Source of the DNA: Nakamurella flava
GTDB taxonomy: Bacteria; Actinomycetota; Actinomycetes; Mycobacteriales; Nakamurellaceae
Assembly: GCF_005298075.1 (NCBI RefSeq)
Contig: NZ_SZZH01000005.1
Span: 142,709-206,708, forward strand
DNA length: 64,000 nt
Direction: 5' to 3'
A program made the translations under genes and the position numbers. Shown in pieces: positions 33,638 to 42,223 of this stretch; position 1 is the first letter of the stretch; each line of letters starts with the position of its first letter. The notes beneath the pieces were generated by a model. The model did no database searches. It was not told the DNA's origin and saw only the letters and a program-made list of their open reading frames with translations.

Positions 33638-34600
33638 TCAGCGGGAGCGTTGCAGGGTCTGGCTGGGCGTCTCGCCGAACGTCGACCGGTAGTCGCCGGA
33701 CAACCGGCCGAGGTGGGTGACGCCCCAGCGCAGCGCCGCCTCCGTGACGCTCGCGGCGCGGCCCTGTTGCAGATCGGCGCGCACCCGTTCCAGCCGGACC
33801 CGGCGCAGGTGGGCCATCGGGGTGACGCCCAGGTGCACGCGAAAGCCGGCCTGCAGGGCGCGGACGCTGAGACCGACGGCCTCGGCGATGTCCGGGGTGC
33901 CGAGCGGTTCGGCACAGTGGTCCTCGATGAGCCGGGCGGCGCGGCGGATCGGCCGCTCGTGGGGGGTGACGGCGGCAGCTTCGCCGGGGACGGCCAGCCC
34001 GGCCAGCAACCCGTCGATGAGCGCGATCCGCAACGCCGCGGCCGCAGAGGGCGCCGACGCGAGCCCGTCGGGACGGTCCACGTCGGTGACGACCAGGTCG
34101 ACCAGGGCCCGCCAGCTCCGCCCCGCCCCCCGGGTGAGATCGAGTTCGCCGACCCCGTCGGGGATGTCGAGCCCGGCGGCCCGGGCGACCGCCACCCGTT
34201 GCGTCAGCACCGGACGGCCGATCCGCACCATCAGGCGCGGATTGCCCCTCGAGTAGCGCATCCGCAGCGGGCGCCCCGGCGGGGCGACCACCGCTGTGCC
34301 CGGGTGCGCGGCGACCGTGGCTCGTCCGGCCACGATGGTGCACCGACCGGCCAGCGGGATCTGGACGAGCTGGAAACCCATGCCGTCGACGGCGATCTCG
34401 ACCTCGGACGCGTAGTCGATGTAGTGCAGGCTCAGACCGTCGAGATCGACCGCGTTGTGCAGCGCGCGAAAGCCCTCGACACCGGCCGTCGGCATCAGCC
34501 GGTGCGGGGCGAGCTGGGCCGAGACCGAGGCTCGGGCGACATCGAGACTCGTGGTGCGCAGCACCCGGTGGGCGGACAGGGGCGGGGCCGACCGGGCCAT
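33638..34600 (-). CDS. AraC-family transcriptional regulator
   Basis: A 320-residue regulator: an N-terminal AraC-binding-like domain (HNAVDLDGLSLHYIDYASE, FQLVQIPLAG) and a C-terminal pair of helix-turn-helix motifs (GTPDIAEAVGLSVRALQAGF; ASVTEAALRWGVTHLGRLSGDY, ending ETPSQTL). GGAGG precedes the ATG at 34600 by eight bases. It is divergent from the flavin-reductase/monooxygenase pair and is its likely activator. It is paralogous to the AraC protein at 52288-53247. Confidence 0.88.
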   Translation of the reverse strand: MARSAPPLSAHRVLRTTSLDVARASVSAQLAPHRLMPTAGVEGFRALHNAVDLDGLSLHYIDYASEVEIAVDGMGFQLVQIPLAGRCTIVAGRATVAAHPGTAVVAPPGRPLRMRYSRGNPRLMVRIGRPVLTQRVAVARAAGLDIPDGVGELDLTRGAGRSWRALVDLVVTDVDRPDGLASAPSAAAALRIALIDGLLAGLAVPGEAAAVTPHERPIRRAARLIEDHCAEPLGTPDIAEAVGLSVRALQAGFRVHLGVTPMAHLRRVRLERVRADLQQGRAASVTEAALRWGVTHLGRLSGDYRSTFGETPSQTLQRSR

Positions 34601-34760
34601 GGGCCACCTCCCGCACGGGCGCCCCGTCACCGACGCGCCGGCGCGGCTCCGTTGACATTTGACTGACGTTCGTCCGGATCGCAGAACACAAGCGTTCCCT
34701 GGACAGCGGCGACTGTCAATGGATAGCCCGTCCCGGCGCCCTGACCGGACGATCTCCGCC

Positions 34761-35252
34761 ATGCCGCAGCACACCCCGCCCGCCCCGGTCGTGAACGACC
34801 CCGCGACGACTCCGTCCGCGCTGCGCCGCCACCTCGCCCGCTGGCCGACCGGCGTCGCCGTCGTCACGACCGTCGTCGACGGTCGGCCCGTCGGCAAGAC
34901 CATCAACAGCTTCCACTCGACCTCGTTGCAACCGCCGCTGGTCGGATGGTGCGTCGACCACGGCTCCAGTCAGCTGGACGACTGGCTGGCCGCCGACGGC
35001 TTCGTCGTGCACGTGTTGAGCGCCGACCAGATACCCCTGGCGACCCACTTCGCGAACCGATCGGCCGACCGGTTCGCCGGGATCGAGTGGACGGCCGGCC
35101 TGGACGGCATGCCGCTGCTCGTCGCGGACGTACCCCTCCGCCTGGAATGCCGCGTCCGGCATCGACTCCCGGTCGGCGACCACACCTACCTCGTCGGCCA
35201 GGTCGTCGACCTCACCGCCGGCCCGGCCATCCCGCTCGTCCTGCAGCGCTGA
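34761..35252 (+). CDS. Flavin reductase family protein (monooxygenase partner)
   Basis: A 163-residue split-barrel flavin reductase (HpaC/RutF-like). Motifs: LRRHLARWPTGVAVVTTVVDGRPVG, NSFHSTSLQPPLVGWCVD, HVLSADQIPLATHFA and the late GDHTYLVGQVVD with its conserved His. It would reduce FMN or FAD with NAD(P)H and hand it to the FMNH2-dependent monooxygenase encoded 28 bases downstream. The ATG at 34761 fits the family; an upstream ATG at 34659 would add 34 non-conserved residues. Confidence 0.85.
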   Translation: MPQHTPPAPVVNDPATTPSALRRHLARWPTGVAVVTTVVDGRPVGKTINSFHSTSLQPPLVGWCVDHGSSQLDDWLAADGFVVHVLSADQIPLATHFANRSADRFAGIEWTAGLDGMPLLVADVPLRLECRVRHRLPVGDHTYLVGQVVDLTAGPAIPLVLQR

Positions 35253-35280
35253 ACCGCCCGCTCATCGAAAGGAACTCACC

Positions 35281-36381
35281 GTGTCCACACCGCTTCTCGA
35301 CGCCGACCACTTCCGTCTCGGCCTGTTCTCCTCGAACTGCACCGGCGGCCTGGCCGTCACGACGATCCCGGAGCGCTGGTCGGCGTCCTGGGCGGACAAC
35401 CTGCGGTTGGCCCAGCTGGCCGATCGGGTCGGCATCGACTTCATGCTGCCGATCGCCCGGTGGATCGGGTACGGGGGCGTCACCAACTTCCACGAGGGCG
35501 TCCTGGAACCGGTGCCGTGGGCCACCGCGATCGTCGCCTCGACCGAGCGGGTGACCGCGTTCGCCACGGTGCACACCGCCTTCAATCACCCGGTGGTGAC
35601 GGCCAAGCAGCTCGCCACCGTCGACCAGGTCGCGCCCGGTCGGGTCGGCGTGAACGTCGTGGCGGGCTGGAACCAGCCCGAGTACGAGGCCATGGGCGTT
35701 GATCTCCCCCAGGACCACGACTCCCGGTACGCCCTCGCCCAGGAGTGGATCGACATCGTCACCACGTTGTGGCAGCGCGAGGGCCGGTACGACGTGCCCG
35801 GTCGGTTCTGGAACCTGACCGGGGTGGAGGCACTGCCCAAGCCGGCCGACGGTCGGCTGCCGATCCTGAACGCCGGGTCGAGCGCCCAGGGCAAGGCGTA
35901 TGCGGCCCGCAACGCCGACTTCGTCTTCACGATCGTCAGCGGACCGGAGCAGGGCGCCGAGGTGGTCCGCGGATTGCACGCCGACGCCGCGGCCCAGGGG
36001 CGGACCAGCGGGGTGCTCACGCCGACGCATGTGGTCTGCCGGCCGACCCGCGAGGAAGCCCGCGAGTACCTGCACTACTACGCCGACGAGAACGCCGACT
36101 GGGATGCGGTCGACAACCTGATGCGGCTGCAGGGTCTGCACGCGCAGTCGTTCAGCCCGGAGATGCTGGCCACGTTCCGCGGCCGGTTCGCCGCCGGGCA
36201 CGGCACCTGCCCGCTGGTCGGCTCCCCCGACGATGTGGCCGACGAGATCGAGCGCTTCGCCCGGGCCGGTTTCGGCGGCATCACGATGTCGTTCGTCGAC
36301 TACGTCGGCGAGCTGGAGTATTTCGCGCAGGAGGTCATGCCGCGGCTGGTCAAGAAGGGGCTGCGCCCCGAAATGGGCTGA
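35281..36381 (+). CDS. LLM-class FMNH2-dependent monooxygenase
   Basis: A 366-residue TIM-barrel luciferase-like monooxygenase. RLGLFSSNCTGGLAVT, FMLPIARWIGYGG, FATVHTAFNHPVVTAKQLA and the phosphate-binding GRVGVNVVAGWNQPEYEAMG are typical of the alkanesulfonate/dimethylsulfone/pyrimidine oxygenase group. AAGGA lies seven bases before the GTG at 35281. With the reductase it forms a two-component oxygenase; the substrate may be an organosulfur compound or a heterocycle. Confidence 0.88.
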   Translation: MSTPLLDADHFRLGLFSSNCTGGLAVTTIPERWSASWADNLRLAQLADRVGIDFMLPIARWIGYGGVTNFHEGVLEPVPWATAIVASTERVTAFATVHTAFNHPVVTAKQLATVDQVAPGRVGVNVVAGWNQPEYEAMGVDLPQDHDSRYALAQEWIDIVTTLWQREGRYDVPGRFWNLTGVEALPKPADGRLPILNAGSSAQGKAYAARNADFVFTIVSGPEQGAEVVRGLHADAAAQGRTSGVLTPTHVVCRPTREEAREYLHYYADENADWDAVDNLMRLQGLHAQSFSPEMLATFRGRFAAGHGTCPLVGSPDDVADEIERFARAGFGGITMSFVDYVGELEYFAQEVMPRLVKKGLRPEMG

Positions 36382-36416
36382 TCAGGTCTCAGACCGGTCG
36401 TCCGCTGGCTGCACGG

Positions 36417-36458
36417 CATGGCGCAATAGTTCACCTAAGCGCATACTATTGCGCCATG
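36417..36458 (+). promoter_or_regulatory. Palindromic operator covering promoter and start codon of the AbiE operon
   Basis: Perfect 14-nt arms CATGGCGCAATAGT (36417-36430) and its complement (36445-36458) around a 14-nt spacer. The right arm contains a -10-like TACTAT (36444-36449) and ends on the ATG of the antitoxin gene (36456-36458). The mRNA is therefore probably leaderless, and AbiEi bound here would block its own promoter, as known for AbiE systems that bind inverted repeats. Confidence 0.75.
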
Positions 36459-37205
36459 CGGAGGGACGAGTGGTGGCCCAATCTCCGCCTGCAGGCGGAG
36501 GACCAGCACGGGCTCATCACCGCCGCACAAGGCCGCCTGGCCGGAGCCACCCGTCGGCAGCTGGCCGACCTCATCGAGCAGGGCACCCTGACCCGCCTCC
36601 AGCACGGCATCTACCAACTGACCGGGACCCCGTCCGATGAGTGGACCGGTGTCCGTACCGCATGGCTCGCCCTGGCCCCGGAACGATCAGCGCCGGAGCG
36701 GCTGGCCGCCCCTGATCCTGAGGGGGTGGTCTCCCATCGCAGCGCGGCACAGCTGCTGGGCCTCGGCGATCTCGACGCCGATCGCATCGAATTCGTCGCG
36801 TCCACTCGACGGCGGCCCCGCAATCCGGATGTCGTCGTCCACCAAGCCCAAGTCCGGTCCGGAGACTGGATCGTCGAGCACGGCCTGCCGGTCACCACTC
36901 CGGTGGTCACGGTCGCCGCGCTCGCGGACAGCGGAGTCGACCGCGAGCACCTGGCGGTGGTGGCCCGGGATGCGGTCTGGCGGAGGGACGTACCCGTCAC
37001 TTCGCTGGCCGCTGCGCTGGATCGCTGCGCGGCGGGATACGGATTCGACGACGGCACCGCTCTGATCGATGAGCTGATCGCCCTCGCCGGCGTCCCCCAG
37101 TCCAGCATCGACCTGGCCGCCCACGCGACCGGCGGTGACCGTGCTCGTAGTTCTCCTCCAGCGGGGCCTGGACGTTTTCGAGCGATGATTGCTGACCCTC
37201 CATGA
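36456..37205 (+). CDS. AbiEi-type antitoxin (type IV toxin-antitoxin)
   Basis: A 249-residue protein with the AbiEi N-terminal winged helix (HGLITAAQGRLAGATRRQLA, TLTRLQHGIYQLTG, ~18-57) and a C-terminal antitoxin domain (VVSHRSAAQLLGLGDLDAD, VTTPVVTVAALADSG). In characterised AbiE systems AbiEi represses the operon and prevents toxicity without binding the toxin. Its ATG lies in the right arm of a palindrome and its stop overlaps the toxin start (ATGA). No SD is present, consistent with a leaderless mRNA. Confidence 0.87.
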   Translation: MRRDEWWPNLRLQAEDQHGLITAAQGRLAGATRRQLADLIEQGTLTRLQHGIYQLTGTPSDEWTGVRTAWLALAPERSAPERLAAPDPEGVVSHRSAAQLLGLGDLDADRIEFVASTRRRPRNPDVVVHQAQVRSGDWIVEHGLPVTTPVVTVAALADSGVDREHLAVVARDAVWRRDVPVTSLAAALDRCAAGYGFDDGTALIDELIALAGVPQSSIDLAAHATGGDRARSSPPAGPGRFRAMIADPP

Positions 37206-38095
37206 CAGGGAAGGCCTATCCCACTCCCGCTGCCTTTCGCCGAGCCCTGACGGACAGAACCAAGCAGGCCTCAACCGCTAGCGGCCGACCCTTTCAGGAG
37301 CTTCGGCGCCTGTTTGTCCTGCACTGCTTTCTCGCGCGTGTCTTCGACATTCCCGGCGAACGCTGGATCCTCAAAGGTGGAACCAGCCTGGCGGTCCAGC
37401 TTCCCAATGCTCGATTCAGCAGGGATCTCGACCTGCTGAATACGGCCGCCGACCTCACCATCGACGGTTGCATCACCGAACTGAAGGAGGCCGGCCGTGC
37501 GCAAGGGCGAGACCCCTTCATCTTCGATGTCAGCGAACGGGGGCGCCTGACCGGCGCGACTCACGGGGTCACGCTGACCGTGCGGGCCCTGTTGGGCTCC
37601 ACCGTTTTCGAGCAGTTCCCGCTCGATCTGACGACCGGTCTGCACTTCACCGGCAAGGTGCGGGTGCTGCACTCGGACTTCCCGGTGTCGATCGATGATG
37701 TCGGGCCACCTCCACCCATGCGGCTTTACCCCGTGGTTGACCAGGTCGCCGACAAGGTTGCCGCGATGTACGAGCAACACAACGGAAGGACGTCGGGACG
37801 CTACCGCGATCTCGTTGACCTCGTCCTCATCATCGGCGCCGACGACATCACCATCGATCCAGAGCAGCTGGGGGCAGCGCTACGACGGGAACAGCGCCGA
37901 CGCGGGATGACCTTGCCCAGGAAGCTGGTTCCACCCGGACCGGATTGGCAGCAGAAGTACACACTGGAGGCAATGAGGTCACCGGTTCCTACCTCCCTTC
38001 GCAGTCTGACCCGTTCGCTCGAGTTCGCCGGCCAGACCATCGACCCCGTTCTGGCCCGGTTCCACGATGGCGATCATCGCATCGACGGCCGCTGA
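37202..38095 (+). CDS. AbiEii-type nucleotidyltransferase toxin
   Basis: A 297-residue DNA polymerase beta-like nucleotidyltransferase. The active site is LKGGTSL (57-63) followed by RFSRDLDLL with the metal Asp pair at 75 and 77; later conserved parts are VADKVAAMYEQH and GRYRDLVDLVLI. Known AbiEii/MenT toxins add nucleotides to tRNA acceptor ends and stop growth or abort phage infection. Codon choice is visibly less GC-biased at third positions (for example ACA, AGG, CCT) than in the neighbours, suggesting recent acquisition. A terminator follows. Confidence 0.9.
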   Translation: MTGKAYPTPAAFRRALTDRTKQASTASGRPFQELRRLFVLHCFLARVFDIPGERWILKGGTSLAVQLPNARFSRDLDLLNTAADLTIDGCITELKEAGRAQGRDPFIFDVSERGRLTGATHGVTLTVRALLGSTVFEQFPLDLTTGLHFTGKVRVLHSDFPVSIDDVGPPPPMRLYPVVDQVADKVAAMYEQHNGRTSGRYRDLVDLVLIIGADDITIDPEQLGAALRREQRRRGMTLPRKLVPPGPDWQQKYTLEAMRSPVPTSLRSLTRSLEFAGQTIDPVLARFHDGDHRIDGR

Positions 38096-38105
38096 GCCCC
38101 TGGAC

Positions 38106-38147
38106 GTCCCGCGCCCCGGCCGATGACATCAGGCGGGGGCGCGGGAC
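38106..38147. terminator. Terminator between AbiE toxin and the oxidoreductase operon
   Basis: Perfect 12-nt arms GTCCCGCGCCCC (38106-38117) and complement (38136-38147), between convergent genes. Confidence 0.75.
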
Positions 38148-38162
38148 CTTCGGGGGCGGCGG

Positions 38163-39773
38163 TCAGCCGCGGTGCAGCACCCGGTTCAGGGCTCGCTGCG
38201 GGGCGGACGGGCGCAGCAGCGCCTGCGCGGCCAGGTGCCCGGAACCGCCGCCGAGGCCGGGGCCGGGGTGGGTGAAAGCGCCGATGTGTAGCAGTTTCTC
38301 GACGCCGGTGCGGTGACCGGTGCCGGTGCCGGGCCGCCACAGCAGCGACTGGTCGAGCTCGGCAGCCCCGCCGTACGGGTCGCCGTGGACGGCGTTGGCG
38401 TTGGCGGCCTGCAGGCCGGTCGGGGAGATGACGTGCCGGCCCACCACCCGGTCACGTAGCCCGGGCGCATACTCGGCCACCCGGTCCAGGACCCGGTCGG
38501 CGTAGGCGTCGGCCAGTTCCGGGGTCCACCCGCCGCTGACGTCCAGTTGCCCGGCTGCATCGCCGACGGGCGCCCACGGGACCTCCTGCAGTTGCAGCCA
38601 CAGGGTGGCCGCGCCGTCCGGGGCGCGGGTCGGGTCGAGGACCGTCTGCTGGCCCACGACGACGGTCGGCGCCGCGGGTAGCAGACCCGCCTCGGCCTGG
38701 GCGCAGGCGACACCCGTGCTGTCGGCGCCGTTGCTGACGTGCACCAGCGGCACCGCGTCGAGACGGTCGTCGGTCCAGCGCAGCGGCCGGTCCAGGGCCA
38801 GGTGGATCTGGGTGGCCGCCCGGCCCGGGCGGTGGCGGGCCACGGCCTGCCGGCCGTGGTCGTCGACATCGCCCGGGGCGAGCAGGGTCTGGTAGAGCCG
38901 GCCAGTCGAGGTGGAGGCCAGCACGGCCCGCTTCGCGGCCAGGCGGGTGCCCGAGACATGTACGGCGACGGCCTTACCGTCCCGGACCTCGATGCGGTCG
39001 GCCGGGTTGCCCAGGTACGTCTCGACGCCCCGTTCGGCCAGCAGCGCGGCGAAGGCGGCGGTGAAGTTGGCCGCACCCCCCTCGACGATCGGTAGCCCGA
39101 TGGCGTGCATGGTGAAGGCCATCACCGGCAGCATCAGCCCGCCGGTGGCCTGGTCCGGCGCGAGACCGGCGTGCAGCAGCCACGGCGACCACAGCTGGTC
39201 GACCTCCCAGCCGGTGAACCGCTCACGAACCAGGCCACGGCCGGACTGGGTGGCCACCCGGGCCAGCTCGCCGAGACCGGCGCGGCCGAGACCACGCAGC
39301 GCCCCGAGTCCGAGCCGCGCACTGTCCCCCGCCGTCAGCTCCGAGCCCAGCGCCCCGAAGACGTGCGGCGCCCAGCTCTCGAACTGGGCCAGCATCCCCG
39401 CGTACGCGTCGGCGTCCGCCGGATGCTCGAACAGCTTCGCGGTGAGCGCGGCGTCGCGGTCGGCGACGACGGCGCCCCGCTCCGACACCGACGCGGTCAC
39501 CGGGCCCTCAGCGTGCCGGTAGACCAGCCCGTGCCGGTGCAGGTCGGGGCCGAGCGTCCCGTACCCGGCGCCGCCGACGAACAGCGGATGCCAGGACGAG
39601 AACGTGTCGTGCACGTATCCGGGGGCGGTGAGCTCGCCGGAATCGATGAAACCGCCGATCCGGTCACGCTCGTCGACCAGCGCGACCTTCCAACCGGCGC
39701 CGGCCAGTTCCGCTGCGGCCACCAGGCCGTTGATGCCGGCTCCGATGACGACGGCGTCGTAGGTCGCGCTCAT
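38163..39773 (-). CDS. Phytoene-desaturase-like FAD/NAD oxidoreductase (PYROXD2-type)
   Basis: A 536-residue amine-oxidase/desaturase-like flavoprotein. The N-terminus carries the dinucleotide motif DAVVIGAGINGLVAAAELAGAG and DERDRIGGF; the middle has IGLPIVEGGAANFTAAFA and VETYLGNPADRIEV; the C-terminus has GAFTHPGPGLGGGSGHLAAQ, the FAD-closing motif. The role of this subfamily is not defined; carotenoid or steroid desaturation are options. It starts inside the stop of the FMO gene. Confidence 0.85.
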   Translation of the reverse strand: MSATYDAVVIGAGINGLVAAAELAGAGWKVALVDERDRIGGFIDSGELTAPGYVHDTFSSWHPLFVGGAGYGTLGPDLHRHGLVYRHAEGPVTASVSERGAVVADRDAALTAKLFEHPADADAYAGMLAQFESWAPHVFGALGSELTAGDSARLGLGALRGLGRAGLGELARVATQSGRGLVRERFTGWEVDQLWSPWLLHAGLAPDQATGGLMLPVMAFTMHAIGLPIVEGGAANFTAAFAALLAERGVETYLGNPADRIEVRDGKAVAVHVSGTRLAAKRAVLASTSTGRLYQTLLAPGDVDDHGRQAVARHRPGRAATQIHLALDRPLRWTDDRLDAVPLVHVSNGADSTGVACAQAEAGLLPAAPTVVVGQQTVLDPTRAPDGAATLWLQLQEVPWAPVGDAAGQLDVSGGWTPELADAYADRVLDRVAEYAPGLRDRVVGRHVISPTGLQAANANAVHGDPYGGAAELDQSLLWRPGTGTGHRTGVEKLLHIGAFTHPGPGLGGGSGHLAAQALLRPSAPQRALNRVLHRG

Positions 39774-41302
39774 GCCCGCACAGCCTGCCGCGGCTCGGCC
39801 GCGGTGTCACGTGCCGGCGCGCCGTGGCAGAGGGTTCCGCGGGCCCGGAGCCGCTGGGCCAGCGCCGGGGTGATGCCCCGGTAGTCCTGCGGGCAGATCG
39901 GCAGCAGCCACTGCTTGGCCCGGGTCAGCGCGCCGACGTTGATGCCGACGTCGGAGAGCACCTCGTCGATGTTGTGCACCGAGAACGGGATGACGTTGGT
40001 GCCGCGGGCGTGCTTGCCGCGGGTGCGTTCCCGCATCCAGGCCAGCCGTTCGGTGACGCGCGCGAGCATCACCTCGCGACTGGGAAGCGTGTGGTTGCCG
40101 CCGAGCAGCGAGCCGATCCAGATGGCGGACACCTCGGCCGACAGCGGCGAGAAGAACGACGAGTTGTACCCGGCGAAGCTGAGGTCCGGCACGTTGACCG
40201 GGTGGATCTGCCGGTACAGCAGGAAGTCGCCGTTGTCGTCGGTGAGCTGGTCCACGACATCGGCGGGCAGGCAGGGGATGTCCTGCGTCCAGCCAGTGGC
40301 GGCGACGACGACGTCGACCGGGATCTGTTCACCGGAGCCCAGTTCGGCGTAGGCGCGGCCGTCCCGCTCGACGAACCGGCGGATGATGCTCTCCCGCTTG
40401 ACGGTGATCGAGCCGTCGGCGACGCCCTCGAAGAATCCTTCGGAGACCAGCGAGACGGTGGACCGGGCGATGTCGGCGAAGCGGCCGTGCGGCAGCAGCC
40501 CGATCTTCTTGAGTCCGAGCTGGCCGGTGGTGACCTTCTCCACGCTGCCCAGCATCTGGTTGGCCATCATCGAGTTCCGCGCGTGCAGCACCTTCTCCGG
40601 CCCGGAGATGACGCGATAGCGGAACAGTCCCTCGCCGAGGCGGGTGAGCATCAGGTACTTGTAGTTGACGATGCCCTTGATCTTGCGGGGCATCTTCCAG
40701 AGCAGTTCGCGGGCGACCACGGTGGTGGAAGCGGCGACCTTGGAGATCTCGACGGTGACGTCGCAGGCCGACTTGCCGTAGCCGAGCACGATGACGTTCT
40801 TGCCGCGCACCTGCTCACGGTCGTGCCAGTCGCTGCCGGGAATGATCTGCCCGCCCAGCTTCTCGAACAGGTCGGCGCCCGGGATGGTCGGGATGAACGG
40901 GCGGGAGAAGATCCCGCTGGCCATCACCAGGTGGTCGACGTGCTCGGTGCCGGCGGCGGTGGTGACGTTCCAGCCGCCGCCCGGTACGGGGGCGGCGTGG
41001 GTGACCTCGGTGCCCAGCCGCAGCAGCGGCCGCAGCCCGAACTTCTGGGCGTAGGACTCCAGGTAGGCCTGCACCTGTTCGCCTGCCGGCCATTCCGGGT
41101 AGTCGGCCGGCATGGCCAGGTCGGACAACGAGTAGGTGCCCTTGTCGTTCTGCGTCTTCAAGCCCGGGTAACGGCGCGTGGCGCTCCACACGCCACCGAC
41201 GTCCGGGGCCTTCTCGTAGACGACGACGTCGTGCCCGAGTTCGGTCAGGACCTTGGCGGACGACAGGCCGGCGAACCCGGCCCCCACGATGGCGATCTTC
41301 AT
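39770..41302 (-). CDS. Flavin-containing/Baeyer-Villiger-type monooxygenase
   Basis: A 510-residue class-B flavoprotein monooxygenase. FAD motif KIAIVGAGFAGLSSAKVL at the N-terminus, NADP motif VIVLGYGKSACDV near 175, and VVAATGWTQDIP as the ATG-type signature. The FMO/BVMO fingerprint is only partly visible around MASGIFSRPFIP. It would oxygenate a ketone, amine or sulfide using NADPH. GAGAGG seven bases before the ATG at 41302 fixes the start. It is followed by the desaturase-like gene with a 4-base overlap and preceded by an SDR gene. Confidence 0.87.
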   Translation of the reverse strand: MKIAIVGAGFAGLSSAKVLTELGHDVVVYEKAPDVGGVWSATRRYPGLKTQNDKGTYSLSDLAMPADYPEWPAGEQVQAYLESYAQKFGLRPLLRLGTEVTHAAPVPGGGWNVTTAAGTEHVDHLVMASGIFSRPFIPTIPGADLFEKLGGQIIPGSDWHDREQVRGKNVIVLGYGKSACDVTVEISKVAASTTVVARELLWKMPRKIKGIVNYKYLMLTRLGEGLFRYRVISGPEKVLHARNSMMANQMLGSVEKVTTGQLGLKKIGLLPHGRFADIARSTVSLVSEGFFEGVADGSITVKRESIIRRFVERDGRAYAELGSGEQIPVDVVVAATGWTQDIPCLPADVVDQLTDDNGDFLLYRQIHPVNVPDLSFAGYNSSFFSPLSAEVSAIWIGSLLGGNHTLPSREVMLARVTERLAWMRERTRGKHARGTNVIPFSVHNIDEVLSDVGINVGALTRAKQWLLPICPQDYRGITPALAQRLRARGTLCHGAPARDTAAEPRQAVRA

Positions 41303-41313
41303 GACGGTGCCTC

Positions 41314-42099
41314 TCACTCGCTCAACTGCGGGATGGCGGGGACGGTCCGCTCGGGACCGATCGCGGAGTAGCCGCCGTCGGCGGCCCAGTCGGCGCCGGT
41401 GACCACCGAGGCGTCGTCGGAGACCAGGAACGCGACGACGTGGCCGATCTCGGCGCCGTCCCCGACCCGGCCGGTCAGGTGGAACGGGGCGGCGACCCGG
41501 TCGGTCTTGGCGCGGTCGCCGCCGGAGAGGTCGTCCATGATCTTCGACCAGGTCCAGCCCGGGCTGACCGAGTTGACCCGGATGCCGTCGGCCGCGAAGT
41601 CCAGCGCCATCGACCGGGTCAGCTGGACGATGGCGGCCTTGGACGCCGGATACACCCAGCGGCCGGTCTGGCCGACCTTGCTGGAAATGGACGTGAAGTT
41701 GACGACCGCCGCGTGCTCGCTGGCCTTCAGGTACGGGTGGGCGTGCCGGACGGTCTCCACCGCGCTGACCAGGTTGACGTTCAACGCGGTCAGCCAGTCC
41801 TGACGGCTGGTCCCGAACCCGTTGTCCAGGTAGGTGGCGGCCAGATTGACCACGATGTCGATGCCCCCGAACCGCTCGGCGGTGGTGGCCACCAACGCGG
41901 CCAGCGCGGCGTCGTCAGTGATGTCGGTGCGGACGAAGACGACATCGCTACCGAGCTTCTCAGCGGCCACCCCGCCGGCCTCGTCGACGTCGGCGACCAC
42001 GACGCGGGCCCCGGCGCGGGCCAGTGCGCCGACGACGCCGTGGGCGAGCAGGGTGGCGCCGCCGGTGACGATGGCGGTGCGACCGGACAGGTCGGGCAT
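41314..42099 (-). CDS. Short-chain dehydrogenase/reductase
   Basis: A 261-residue SDR. TGGATLLAHGVVGALA is the cofactor motif, slightly unusual in having TGGAxxxAHG in place of TGxxxGIG; DITDD and NLAATY are present; the catalytic Ser is in FTSISSKVGQTGRW and Tyr-Lys in YPASKAA. It would oxidise an alcohol to the ketone that a Baeyer-Villiger enzyme, encoded 12 bases downstream, could then oxygenate. The three-gene set looks like an alcohol-to-ester route for an alicyclic or steroid-like compound. Confidence 0.88.
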   Translation of the reverse strand: MPDLSGRTAIVTGGATLLAHGVVGALARAGARVVVADVDEAGGVAAEKLGSDVVFVRTDITDDAALAALVATTAERFGGIDIVVNLAATYLDNGFGTSRQDWLTALNVNLVSAVETVRHAHPYLKASEHAAVVNFTSISSKVGQTGRWVYPASKAAIVQLTRSMALDFAADGIRVNSVSPGWTWSKIMDDLSGGDRAKTDRVAAPFHLTGRVGDGAEIGHVVAFLVSDDASVVTGADWAADGGYSAIGPERTVPAIPQLSE

Positions 42100-42223
42100 G
42101 GGTGGGCCTCCGTTCCCTCCACGCGGGCGGCGACCGCGCGTGATGGGAGGGGACGCTAGGTCCGGGCACCGGTGACGGACTATCCGTGCGACGCGGTGGT
42201 CGTCCGCGGAACGCGACCAGGAC

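Noticed and set aside
36417..36458. The AbiE palindrome as a third member of the DUF559-linked palindrome families
   Set aside because: Arm sequence is unrelated to families A and B and its overlap with a -10 box and start codon fits an operator better.
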